A DNA stretch of 64,000 nucleotides from Candidatus Pantoea bituminis (GTDB taxonomy: Bacteria > Pseudomonadota > Gammaproteobacteria > Enterobacterales > Enterobacteriaceae). Below the pieces are notes generated by a model. That model did no database searches. It worked only from the letters and a program-made list of their open reading frames with translations, and was not told the DNA's origin. Positions 19,362 to 27,563 of the stretch are shown in pieces; positions within the stretch are counted from its first letter, which is position 1; each line of letters begins with the position of its first letter. The stretch covers positions 2,046,001-2,110,000 of the forward strand of contig NZ_JAGTWO010000004.1 in NCBI RefSeq assembly GCF_018842675.1, in the 5' to 3' direction. Both the position numbers and the translations under genes were made by a program.

Positions 19362-20621
19362 ATGGTTATGATGAGTTACATTAAGGATTTAACGAATTTC
19401 ATTGAGGGCAATGCGTTTCTTTCCGCCACCTTCAGCATTATTTTATTAATTTTGACAGGTATGATTGCGCACCTGATCTGTAAGTTCTTTGTGGTTAAAG
19501 TGGTGAGAAAAGTCTTTTTTAGCAGCCATAAAAAAGATGTCCCCCTCGATAAAGATGTCAGAATTTCAGAGAAACTCTCGAATTTTATCCCTGTCATTAC
19601 CGTCTATTATTTTCTGCAATTTATGCCGGAACTTCCCGAGCATTTACTTATTGCTATCAAAACCATTTGCGGCATTTTGTTCTTTATTTATCTTTCACTG
19701 TTTTTTACCGAAGTGCTGGAGATCGTTAATAACTCTTATTCGAAAAAGTCGAAACGCAAAAATCACTCGATTAAGGGCTACATCCAGATAGGAAAAATAC
19801 TGGTTCATATCCTCTCCGCGATCATGATTCTGGCGATTATGTCTAATAAGTCGCCAGCGATTATTATTTCCAGTTTGGGTGCTGTAGCCGCCGTCTTGAT
19901 GCTGATCTTTCAGCACACTTTGCTGTCACTGGTGGCAAATATTCAGGTTTCCTCCAATGATGTGCTGCAGCTCGGTGACTGGATTGAAATGCCTGAAAAC
20001 AGTATCAGCGGCGAAGTGATTGATATCGCCCTGCACACCATCACTATACGTAACTGGGACAATACGATTTCCCGCATTCCGACTAAAAACTTTTTGACGG
20101 AAATCTATACCAACTGGCAGGCGATGTTCTCCTCCGGCGCGCGGCGCATCATGCGAAGCTTCTATTTGGATCAGCGATCGGTGACTTTCGTGAATCAGGA
20201 GATGCTTCAATCGATGAGCCAAATACGTGCGGTCAGTGAGCCGCTTTCGGTGCTGCTTGATGGTCGTGATATCACGGCCGTTGGCGACCGCTGGTTTTTG
20301 GAAAATGGCATTACCAACCTCACTGTTTTCCGCAAATATCTCACCGCCTATCTTTCTCAACGTGATGATATTAATAAAGAGATGTATATCGTGGTGCGTG
20401 CGCTAAAGCCTTCACCCGATGGTTTACCGATCGAAGTTTACTGCTTCACCTCCTCCACCTTGTGGATCGATTACGAGAATACGCAAGCAGAGATATTCGA
20501 ATACATCTATGCCATTGTCGGCTACTTCGATTTGCGGCTCTATCAGCACCCGGCAGGCACTGATTTCTCACGCCTCTCACAGCAGGCTCCGGCAATCAAT
20601 GCGCGTGATAACCACATTTGA
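19362..20621 (+). CDS. MscS-family mechanosensitive channel, MscM/YbdG type
   Basis: Inner-membrane small-conductance mechanosensitive channel of about 416-419 residues, closest in layout to E. coli YbdG (MscM). Five predicted helices precede the pore-lining helix, seen as IISSLGAVAAVLMLIFQHTLLSLVA (in two parts: IISSLGAVAAVLML and IFQHTLLSLVANIQ). The beta domain follows with LGDWIEMPE and VIDIALHTITIRNWDNTI, which match YbdG closely. The C-terminal domain has LPIEVYCFTSSTLWIDYE. Start codons at 19362, 19368 and 19371 are in frame and cannot be separated; the ribosome site AGG is close. It probably protects against moderate hypo-osmotic shock. Confidence 0.9.
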   Translation: MVMMSYIKDLTNFIEGNAFLSATFSIILLILTGMIAHLICKFFVVKVVRKVFFSSHKKDVPLDKDVRISEKLSNFIPVITVYYFLQFMPELPEHLLIAIKTICGILFFIYLSLFFTEVLEIVNNSYSKKSKRKNHSIKGYIQIGKILVHILSAIMILAIMSNKSPAIIISSLGAVAAVLMLIFQHTLLSLVANIQVSSNDVLQLGDWIEMPENSISGEVIDIALHTITIRNWDNTISRIPTKNFLTEIYTNWQAMFSSGARRIMRSFYLDQRSVTFVNQEMLQSMSQIRAVSEPLSVLLDGRDITAVGDRWFLENGITNLTVFRKYLTAYLSQRDDINKEMYIVVRALKPSPDGLPIEVYCFTSSTLWIDYENTQAEIFEYIYAIVGYFDLRLYQHPAGTDFSRLSQQAPAINARDNHI

Positions 20622-20729
20622 TACAGAACGGCCTGAGTCGTAGCAGGAGGGCATCAGCGATCACGATGATTTATTCATACCTTCGGCTGGGCTGCCGATA
20701 CTCTCCTCAGCGTATGGGGAGAATTCAAA

Positions 20730-20924
20730 ATGAGAAATTATGGCGCAGCCTTGGCCGCGATAGGTCTGTTTGCCTGGTTTACCTTGCACTTAGCGTGTTT
20801 TCGCCGAGCACAAGAGACGGGTTTCAATCCGCTGCTCACCCTCTTACTTTTATTACCGGGTTTTTATTTCATCCTGCTCGGTGTGAATGCTTTAAAGCGC
20901 ATGAACACCCCGCCCAGCAAATAG
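20730..20924 (+). CDS. Small membrane protein, 64 residues
   Basis: A short gene with a strong ribosome site (GGGGAGA, 7 nt before ATG). The protein has two likely membrane helices: AALAAIGLFAWFTLHLA and LLTLLLLLPGFYFILLGVNAL, separated by a short polar loop FRRAQETGFNP, and a basic C-terminus LKRMNTPPSK. It follows the channel gene by about 110 bp on the same strand. I do not recognise the family. The clean helices and ribosome site make it likely to be real. Confidence 0.7.
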   Translation: MRNYGAALAAIGLFAWFTLHLACFRRAQETGFNPLLTLLLLLPGFYFILLGVNALKRMNTPPSK

Positions 20925-21070
20925 CGTCGATAAGCCTACACACCAGGTTTACTTAACCCGCAAGCGTAATAAAGCCCGCCAACGTGCGGACAGGTCACTT
21001 TAGTGCGACACTGCGCTTGCCTGCCGGGGAGTCGCTTGACTATTCTGTCTGTTTTAACAGTGGAGGTAAT

Positions 21071-21322
21071 ATGTCAGACGAAGATCGCATCAAGAACCTT
21101 GAAGACACGGTGCATCAACTGAGAATCGAAACCCACGTATTAAGAGAAATTATGGGGCAGCAGATCGCCCTCAATAATCTTAACTACAAAGGCAAATTCG
21201 ATGACGTGCTTGAAGCCTTGGCCAAAGAGTATGCAGGTCGCGGCCTGGATGAAGGTGATAACAGAGACATTCACGACGCTGTTCGTCAGTACATTAAATA
21301 TGAACCGCCTTCAATGGATTGA
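21071..21322 (+). CDS. Small acidic coiled-coil protein, unknown function
   Basis: An 83-residue cytoplasmic protein starting MSDEDRIKNLEDTVHQLRIE, with GGAGG 4-5 nt before ATG. The first 35 residues form a heptad pattern consistent with a short coiled coil; the rest is charged and helical (DDVLEALAKEYAGRGLDEGD). The open frame extends upstream to 20984, but the ribosome site decides for 21071. No catalytic or binding motif is seen. I do not recognise it beyond generic similarity to small hypothetical proteins of enterobacteria. Confidence 0.75.
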   Translation: MSDEDRIKNLEDTVHQLRIETHVLREIMGQQIALNNLNYKGKFDDVLEALAKEYAGRGLDEGDNRDIHDAVRQYIKYEPPSMD

Positions 21323-21655
21323 CAGTGCATCTCAGGCCACGTTTCAGGTGGCCTGCCTTTTCCTTAAATTTTGTCGTTCGGCATCACGCTAGCGTCTCTT
21401 TCCCGCCTTTTATTTATCGTCATTATAAATTTTTAACCTCTGAATCAGTTTTACACAGCGCTTTATTTTTCCTTGGCTGTTGAAAAATATTTAGCACAGT
21501 GCCTTTTAAAGATAATTCTTAGTAACCGATTTCAGGCTTAGCAAGTCACTGTAATAAATAAAATTAACCAAAAGATACTTTTTAATTGCATGATTAATAG
21601 CTCTATTTTTTAAAAAAGGTCCCTACATCTTTTTTAACGTTGTCTATATTCAAAT

Positions 21656-21734
21656 GGCTCTGTGACGAAATCCGCTCCGGTCGCAGAGCATGTACTAACT
21701 CCTACCCTTTAGCCCCCAAATCAGGGGCTTTTTT
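21656..21734 (+). ncRNA. Candidate small RNA 1 (about 79 nt)
   Basis: A TATATT -10 hexamer at 21645-21650 would start a transcript near 21656. The 5' part forms a 10-bp hairpin (GCTCTGTGAC at 21657-21666 with GTCGCAGAGC at 21680-21689, one G-T pair). A single-stranded linker rich in C (ACTCCTACCCTTT) follows, which could pair with ribosome sites. The 3' end is a terminator stem AGCCCC / GGGGCT (21711-21729) with six T. The -35 is weak. I do not recognise it as any named sRNA. Confidence 0.55.
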
Positions 21735-21999
21735 AATCACTTCTTTAAACACTATTTTTATTGCAACAATAAGATTGAACACCTTAATTAACCTCAAGAC
21801 CGGCTGCCCTTACAAAGCGTTGTGGCTATCTCTCTAACTCACGTTACTGAAGATTATTTTATGCTTCCCGCGCGACCCTATCCTTAATCAGCTTGTGGCT
21901 AAAAGAGGGTGTTATAAACAGCCCTTTCATGACACCTCAGACCACACAATTTGCACCGGATAAAATTGTACAAGCCTACTCTTTTTGTATAACGTCATG

Positions 22000-22086
22000 C
22001 GGTGGCATTCAGCCACGCGTAACGAACGATGCATTGCATCGCCTCTGTAGGTGTTATGGATTTCCACCTCCAGAGGCTTTTTTTCT
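22000..22086 (+). ncRNA. Candidate small RNA 2 (about 87 nt)
   Basis: A sigma-70 promoter is visible: TTGTAC (21966-21971), 16-nt spacer, TATAAC (21988-21993), giving a start near 22000. The RNA folds into three consecutive hairpins: GTGGC/GCCAC (22002-22016), CGATGC/GCATCG (about 22027-22041), and a long terminator stem GCCTCTG...CAGAGGC with internal AGGTG/CACCT pairing (22041-22077), followed by seven T. No protein frame with a ribosome site overlaps it. Not recognised as a known sRNA. Confidence 0.6.
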
Positions 22087-22895
22087 GTCATCTTTTTTGA
22101 ATAGACCTTTTTCCTGACGGTATCAAAGCGTTATTGAGTCTTCCCTTTCCTGATTTTACACCCCTGATTACACGTTCTTGGTTTCAAGTTCCAGGTTTTA
22201 ATTTCCCAGATTTATTGCAAACAGCTTATTTCTGCGTCTCAGTGTCATTACCTCATCGCTCTGATTGCCAAAATTAGAATGACGCCAGTAATTTTATAAA
22301 ACACCTTTCTCTTTTTTCTGTAACCCTGACGCTGATAAGAGCCGAAAGCGTCACGTAAACTGTTAAGAAATCATTAATTTCTCTTTGCTTTTGTTAGTTT
22401 TTATTTCAATTAAAACGACACTTAAACTCCAAATTTCACAACCTATTGAATACAATACTTATCCCAAAAATTAGTCAGCTAACCTTTAGATGGAAAACCT
22501 TTTTTCCAAAGATCAGCCCTCTAGATCGATTAGCGCAGTATGTTACAGTGAGGAAACTCTTTGAGTCATGCCTTCACCAGGGAAATGATTTAAGAGAGAT
22601 TCTAAGTTCGACAATTTCTTATATTTTCCTCTCAAAAGAGAGGATTTTTTGGAAAAAACACGCGCTTTTAAACACCTTACTGATCACTGAAAATGGATAT
22701 TCGTTACCTCTGCCGTTTTTATTAACGGGCTATGCAGAAGTAAAGAGGTCTCTTTTACTATCCTGCTCCAACTTAAAACGCCTGCCTGTAAAACGTATTC
22801 AACTTCGACAGCCTCAGAGAAATGTAAATTTTTTTGACGTATTGGCTGTCAGCTTCTTCACTGTAGAGGTCAGGTATTCATCAGGAGAAATAACA

Positions 22896-22961
22896 ATGAC
22901 TGAGCTATTACATATTCTTTCTGTTAGCGCGATTGTGGCAGGTATTTATTTAATCGACTGA
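22896..22961 (+). CDS. Candidate 21-residue membrane peptide
   Basis: A 22-codon frame, ATG to TGA, preceded by AGGAGA with 7-nt spacing, one of the best ribosome sites in this stretch. The product begins MTELLHILSVSAIVAG and ends IYLID. It is a single hydrophobic helix with an acidic residue at each end, the size class of small regulatory membrane peptides or type I toxins. No antisense RNA overlapping it is evident. Family unknown; translation is inferred only from the ribosome site and composition. Confidence 0.45.
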   Translation: MTELLHILSVSAIVAGIYLID

Positions 22962-23336
22962 ACGGCTACTTAACAGCATAGCAGCCCTGCTCAGCATTAA
23001 TGCAACGCAAAATTTCCGAAGAATAGCGTGAAATTGACGTAAGCAGAGCAATCAGTCATTTATTGTTGGCAATAGTCGATTTGAACAACAAAATAGTTGC
23101 AGTAAAAATAGCATAAAATTCAAATGTAAATTTAATGTTTAATTGTGAACACCACGTGCTTATAAAAACGCCGTTACTTTTGCAATAAATGCTTTTAACA
23201 AGACTCTATATAGCCAGGATTATTCTATCTTTCTGATTTTGTTGCTTAATTATTATCCAGCCACTTAATTCAAAGCGGAAATTTTTCAAATATTGTCTAC
23301 GCTATTAAGGTCTGTTTTTAATTCAAGGAGATGAAA
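22962..23336 (+). other. 375-bp AT-rich intergenic region
   Basis: No gene seen. It presumably contains the promoter for the two lipoprotein genes that follow; a TATATA at about 23205 is one candidate -10, without a convincing -35. Confidence 0.45.
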
Positions 23337-23570
23337 ATGAATATGAAATCCCTTTCAACTGTTGCTTTATTGGTCATTTCTTTAGGTACGCTTGCTGGAT
23401 GTGCTGCCAACCAATCAATTAAGACCACAGATGGACGCACAATCGTGACTGACGGCAAACCTCAGATCGATAACGATACCGGTTTAGTCTCTTACAAGGA
23501 TGCACAGACTGGCAAAGAAGAGCAGATCAACCGCAATCAGATAAGCAATATGAGTGAACTTGATAACTAA
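23337..23570 (+). CDS. YgdI/YgdR-family lipoprotein, copy 1
   Basis: Small lipoprotein of 77 residues. The signal ends in the lipobox LAGC, giving the acylated cysteine near residue 22, followed by a compact SH3-like YgdI/YgdR domain with TTDGRTIVTDGKPQIDNDT and GLVSYKDAQTG. The family is found in enterobacterial envelopes; YgdI and YgdR themselves have no firm function. The start at 23337 is chosen because AAGGAG is 7 nt upstream, while the ATG at 23331 would abut it. It is 15 bp upstream of a second copy, so the two form an operon. Confidence 0.88.
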   Translation: MNMKSLSTVALLVISLGTLAGCAANQSIKTTDGRTIVTDGKPQIDNDTGLVSYKDAQTGKEEQINRNQISNMSELDN

Positions 23571-23585
23571 TATAAGGTGACTGAT

Positions 23586-23813
23586 ATGAAAAAATTCCTG
23601 ATTTTACCGCTGGCAGCAGTATTGGGTATGGCTGCATTGACGGGCTGCACCAGCACAAGTTATGCCATTCATACCAATGATGGCCGCACGATCATCAGTG
23701 ACGGCAAACCTGCAGAATCAGATGCAGGTTTGCTGGCTTACACCGACGCTAACGGTGTTAAACAGCAGATTAATAAAACCGATGTAAAATCGGTTTCAGA
23801 AGTACCGAAGTAA
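23586..23813 (+). CDS. YgdI/YgdR-family lipoprotein, copy 2
   Basis: Second YgdI/YgdR-type lipoprotein of 75 residues, downstream of copy 1. The lipobox is LTGC (acylated cysteine near residue 21), and the domain reads HTNDGRTIISDGKPAESDAG then LLAYTDANG. Compared with copy 1, the domain is shorter by a few residues but the DGRTI-x-DGKP core is the same, so this is a tandem duplication. AAGGTGA lies 6-7 nt before the ATG at 23586; the GTG at 23577 is less likely. A terminator follows. Envelope location is expected from the lipobox; inner or outer membrane sorting is not certain. Confidence 0.88.
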   Translation: MKKFLILPLAAVLGMAALTGCTSTSYAIHTNDGRTIISDGKPAESDAGLLAYTDANGVKQQINKTDVKSVSEVPK

Positions 23814-23832
23814 GTATGGAATCGATTCCCCC

Positions 23833-23855
23833 AGCCGCCTCAGGGCGGCTTTTTC
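23833..23855 (+). terminator. Rho-independent terminator after the lipoprotein pair
   Basis: Seven-base-pair stem AGCCGCC / GGCGGCT followed by TTTTCTTT. Confidence 0.88.
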
Positions 23856-24101
23856 TTTGTGACGTTACAGCAATGATGAACTTTTTTACTCATTCCCTGT
23901 ATTTTTTTACGATTACGCTATGATTTAAGCGCGACAGGCGATCTCTCGCTCACGGAAAACCGGTCTGTAGATTACGCTTTGCCAGAAGATAAGTGGCATC
24001 TGGCTCCGAAGCGGGTGAAACACAATTGATTGTTACGCGCCCCAACAGCAAACCATTTACGTCAACTTCACAGTTAAGTGACTTGTTACTCAGAGGCCCT
24101 C

Positions 24102-24422
24102 ATGAATACAGTATCCAATGCATCCATGGTGTCATCGGCATTGACCTTACTGCTTTCGCTAACGAAAAAAATTTCGGATAAGCGAGTGGAAGTATTCAGC
24201 GGATATCCTGCCAATTGCAGTACCTGGCTGACTATTTATCATCGTCGGAAATCAGACAGCTGGTCTTTTGAATGGTATGACAAAAGTGGATGCAGGCGCC
24301 CTGCTGCCTTAGGGGACGTTTCTGTTTGCTTGATGCGTGAGGTCACTGACAGAGGCGCATCCGATGCGGAGCATATGTATGCGCGCAGATTGCTAGAGAA
24401 AACCGGGTTTTATGACGCCTGA
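24102..24422 (+). CDS. Hypothetical protein, 106 residues
   Basis: Begins MNTVSNASMVSSALTLLLSL with GAGG 7-9 nt upstream. The N-terminal 25 residues are hydrophobic but lack a clear cleavage site. The body contains aromatic and cysteine residues (SGYPANCSTWLTIYHRRKSD, then WSFEWYDKSGCRRP) and an arginine-rich end. I do not recognise the family. It stands alone between terminators and could be a secreted or membrane-associated small protein; it could also be noise, since its codon use is not distinctive. Confidence 0.55.
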   Translation: MNTVSNASMVSSALTLLLSLTKKISDKRVEVFSGYPANCSTWLTIYHRRKSDSWSFEWYDKSGCRRPAALGDVSVCLMREVTDRGASDAEHMYARRLLEKTGFYDA

Positions 24423-24675
24423 TAGGCGCAGGTTCAAGTCGATTTTTGATCCTGCCCTTGTCAATTCAGAGCAGGAACTACGTCGTCAAAAGCGTCCGTG
24501 AATAAAGACCAACCTGTCCGACTTGCTTTCCTGATGAAGCCCTGTACAGAGAAACAGGCTGTTAGCGCTCTGTTTTATCTGCAAGGGCTGATTTATTTAT
24601 TCGGCCAGCTTAATGCTTTATGCTGTTTACAGTAAAAAAGGATTATTACATCTCATCGAAATAGGCTGGCGAATA

Positions 24676-24954
24676 TTATTTAATGGAAAAATCAATTTCA
24701 CCTTCATGAAACCTATCGCGTTGTTGTTTCCTGTTCTCACTGTTTATCTTTATCAACCACAAACTAAACTGCTTAATAAGCTGATTCGCCTCAGCTTCGT
24801 CTGCAGCAGAAGTAATAAACAGTTTGCCTTTCGCATTACTTGTTTGGTCAGTTACGTATATTTCATAATCTGAACCATATTGGCTACTGATGACTGCTGA
24901 GAAATGAAGTGTGGACCAAAGCTCAATCCTGGTTTGAAACTGCTTAAAGTTCAT
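24676..24954 (-). CDS. Hypothetical protein, 92 residues
   Basis: A small cytoplasmic protein starting MNFKQFQTRIELWSTLHFSA, with AGG about 8 nt before the ATG. The centre has a beta-rich GSDYEIYVTDQTSNAKGKLF segment, followed by a helix ADEAEANQLIKQFSLWLIKI and a basic tail. Its start codon overlaps the stop of an upstream minus-strand frame (stop at 24944-24946), which suggests it is the second gene of a pair. No known family recognised. Confidence 0.6.
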   Translation of the reverse strand: MNFKQFQTRIELWSTLHFSAVISSQYGSDYEIYVTDQTSNAKGKLFITSAADEAEANQLIKQFSLWLIKINSENRKQQRDRFHEGEIDFSIK

Positions 24955-25121
24955 TACATCTACCTGGTTCTATTATCATTACGCCCAAACGCAACCGATC
25001 TGGTCGGGCCAGGTAAATAATAGTGTAATCACTCGTCGCAGCAGTGATAAAAAAGCTTTTTTCAACCTCATCTAACGCATTGATTCGACGCTTCAGCAGA
25101 ACAGTTGCTGCCTGCTTTCAT
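24944..25121 (-). pseudogene. Candidate small gene upstream of and overlapping the 92-residue gene (frame disturbed)
   Basis: On the minus strand a frame open from about 25115 to the stop at 24944-24946 would encode a well-mixed protein segment, with ALDEVEKSFFITAAT then YLARPDRLRLGVMI. It lacks an in-frame start. The ATG at 25121, with AGG upstream, is out of phase by one base in its AAA run. A base change there would give a protein of about 58 residues whose stop overlaps the next start by 11 bp. This may be a real small gene hit by a sequence error or a remnant; evidence is thin. Confidence 0.3.
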
Positions 25122-25229
25122 TGGCCTGGCCGCACTGTGTCAGCCAGACCCGCCGCCATCAATGTGTCAGATGAAACTTTTCATTACGCCGACCTTATTG
25201 ATCGATAAACAATCAGGCCAGCGCCTGCT

Positions 25230-26426
25230 TCACAAATCTATTTTTTCACTGCGTGCTGTCAGCCAAGTGATAAACGCCGCCAGCAGCAACAGCGCGGCGC
25301 TCAGGGCAAAGGTGCTTTGATAACCGTGATGATCAAACATCAGGCCACCGGCGGTTGAACCGAGCGCAATGGAAAGTTGCACCACCGCGACCATCAATCC
25401 ACCTCCCGCTTCGGCATCGTTTGGCAGGGTTCGTGCCAGCCATGTCCACCAGCCAACAGGAGCTGCAGTGGCGACTAATCCCCACAGCGCCAGCAACACC
25501 ATTACCAGCCCGGTTTGATGACCAAAGTCAATCAGCGTAACCGCGATGATCGCCATCGCGACTGGAATCACAATTAAGGTGAGATAGAAGTTTGCCCGGA
25601 GAAACAGGCCAATCAGTAAAGTTCCTATAAATCCTGATGCACCTATCGCCAGTAACGTCAGAGATAAGGTGGAGACATCAACCTGCGTGATGTTTTCGAG
25701 GAAGGGACGCAAATAAGTGAAGAGCGCAAATTGCCCCATAAAAAACAGGCCGCAGCCGAGCAGCCCGCTAACCACTAAGCGGCGAGACAGCAGGGAGATC
25801 ACCCCGCCACGCTTTTGCTGCGCTTTATCCATGGCCAAGGTCGGTAAACTGATCCATTGCCAGATAAAAGCAACTAAAGAGACGGGGATCAGGCAAAGAA
25901 ATGCGCCTCGCCAGCCCATCATCGCGCCGAGATAGCTGCCTAAGGGTGCAGCGATAACCGTTGCCAGCGCATTACCGCTGTTAAAAATTGCCAGTGCTCG
26001 CGGCACGCTGGCGCTGGGTACCAGACGAAGAGCAGTAGCCGCCGACAGTGACCAGAAACCGCCGATGGCTATACCGATCAACGCCCTGCCCGTCATGTAG
26101 ATAACGTAGCTGTTTGCTAAAGCGATTACCGCGCTTGAGGCCATCATCAATGCCGTCATAGCCAGAAGCAGCTGTTTGCGATCCAGGCTGCCGGCAACGG
26201 ATGAAATCAGCAAACTGGTCAACACCGCCAGCGCACCGGAAATCGAGATTCCCTGTCCCGCCAGCCCTTCGCTGATGTGAAGATCCTGAGCAATAGGACT
26301 CAGCAAACTGACTGGCATAAATTCTGATGCCACCAGCGCAAAGACACACAATGTCATCGCCAATACACCGCTCCAGCAGGCCGTTTCCTCAACCTCTTTT
26401 TTTACCACCTGTATCTGATCAGTCAT
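25230..26426 (-). CDS. MFS exporter, NepI/YdhP/SotB group
   Basis: Major facilitator of the DHA1 family, 398 residues with 12 helices. Conserved segments are ASEFMPVSLLSPIAQDL and SEGLAGQ in helix 1, the loop DRKQLLLA, ALIGIAIGGFWSLSAATALRL in helices 4-5, and APVGWWTWLARTLP in helix 10. These match E. coli NepI (purine ribonucleoside exporter) and its relatives YdhP and SotB most closely. Divergent from a LysR-type regulator gene 205 bp away, which probably controls it. The substrate (nucleoside, sugar or drug) is not determinable from the sequence. Confidence 0.87.
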   Translation of the reverse strand: MTDQIQVVKKEVEETACWSGVLAMTLCVFALVASEFMPVSLLSPIAQDLHISEGLAGQGISISGALAVLTSLLISSVAGSLDRKQLLLAMTALMMASSAVIALANSYVIYMTGRALIGIAIGGFWSLSAATALRLVPSASVPRALAIFNSGNALATVIAAPLGSYLGAMMGWRGAFLCLIPVSLVAFIWQWISLPTLAMDKAQQKRGGVISLLSRRLVVSGLLGCGLFFMGQFALFTYLRPFLENITQVDVSTLSLTLLAIGASGFIGTLLIGLFLRANFYLTLIVIPVAMAIIAVTLIDFGHQTGLVMVLLALWGLVATAAPVGWWTWLARTLPNDAEAGGGLMVAVVQLSIALGSTAGGLMFDHHGYQSTFALSAALLLLAAFITWLTARSEKIDL

Positions 26427-26631
26427 AACTTTCCTCGGGCGCCATTAATGCGCAGGTAAATTTCAGGCAAGCCGAAGCCTTTGCGTGTACCAAAAGGAAT
26501 ACGCAGAAATTTTTAAAATGCATGGGGATAAAAGGTGTCGTTAAAATTCTACAGAAGTCGCACAGCAGGACAAGCTAATGAATGCTTACTGAGGTTATAA
26601 GTGACATTTATAAATGACAGGGGTGATCGGC

Positions 26632-27555
26632 ATGATCAAACGTAATCTCAATGACCTGCTTTCCTTCGTTACCGTGGCACGTGAAGGCAGTTTTACCCGC
26701 GCGGCAGCCCATTTGGGCGTGACTCAGCCCGCGCTGAGCCAGGCGATTACTTCTCTGGAAAACCGTTTGCAGATTCGCCTGTTAACGCGTACCACGCGCA
26801 GCGTATCGCCCACCGTTGCTGGAGAGCGCTTATTGCTGGCGATTGGGCATCGATTCGATGAAATCGAGACGGAACTGGAGATTCTTACTGAACTCAGAGA
26901 AAAACCGGCCGGCACAGTGCGCATTACCAGTGGTGATCATATTTTACGTACCACGCTGTTACCGAAACTCACGCCTCTGATGCATCAATATCCGGATATA
27001 AAAATTGAGTTCAACGTGAATTATGGTTTCACCGACATTGTCGCGGAAAGATTTGATGCGGGCGTGCGTCTTGGCGATACCATCGATAAAGATATGATTG
27101 CTGTACCGATTGGGCCGCAACTGCGAATGGCGGTTGCGGCCTCGCCTGCCTATTTCTCACAGAACTCGCCTCCCCTTACGCCGCGTGATCTTATGCAGCA
27201 CAGTTGTATCAATGTGCGGATGGTAAGCGGCAGGGGACTTTACGTTTGGGACTTCGAACATCAGGGTAAGCAGGTGAACGTTCGGGTTGATGGGCAAGTG
27301 ATTTTCAACACCTCTCTGCATGTGGTGGATGCCGCGTTGGCGGGGCACGGCATTGCCTGGCTGCCTGAAGAGGAGTTTTCGCCTTATCTTAGCGAAGGTA
27401 AATTGGTGCGGGTGCTTGAAGAGTGGTGTCCCCCTTTTGCTGGCTATTACCTCTATTACCCCAGCCGTCGCCAGCCGTCGCCCGCGTTTTCACTGGTGGT
27501 TGATGCGCTGCGCGTTAAAGGCGCGTCAATGCGCATTGCTGGCAGCGAAGCGTAA
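26632..27555 (+). CDS. LysR-family transcriptional regulator
   Basis: Regulator of 307 residues. The N-terminal winged helix reads MIKRNLNDLLSFVTVAREGS followed by FTRAAAHLGVTQPALSQAI, and the effector domain starts near residue 90 with GTVRITSGDH. The C-terminal WLPEEEFSPYLSEGKLVRVL is typical of the CrgA/YafC-like branch that senses small aromatic or xenobiotic compounds. The start at 26632 has AGGGGTGA upstream; an in-frame start at 26614 is less likely. It is transcribed divergently from the MFS exporter, the usual arrangement for a regulator and its target. Confidence 0.9.
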   Translation: MIKRNLNDLLSFVTVAREGSFTRAAAHLGVTQPALSQAITSLENRLQIRLLTRTTRSVSPTVAGERLLLAIGHRFDEIETELEILTELREKPAGTVRITSGDHILRTTLLPKLTPLMHQYPDIKIEFNVNYGFTDIVAERFDAGVRLGDTIDKDMIAVPIGPQLRMAVAASPAYFSQNSPPLTPRDLMQHSCINVRMVSGRGLYVWDFEHQGKQVNVRVDGQVIFNTSLHVVDAALAGHGIAWLPEEEFSPYLSEGKLVRVLEEWCPPFAGYYLYYPSRRQPSPAFSLVVDALRVKGASMRIAGSEA

Positions 27556-27563
27556 TGCCAGCG

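Larger units (their letters stand above)
21323..22895 (+). other. Gene-poor AT-rich region carrying two small-RNA candidates
   Basis: About 1.57 kb with no convincing protein gene. It holds two structured transcription units ending in strong terminators (about 21656-21734 and 22000-22086). A frame opening with TTG at 22446 has no ribosome site and low-complexity content, so it is not called. The rest is AT-rich and featureless to me. Confidence 0.6.

Noticed and set aside
22446..22961. 171-residue protein starting with TTG
   Set aside because: No ribosome site, unusual start codon and composition typical of AT-rich noncoding DNA; only its last 21 codons have a good start signal.
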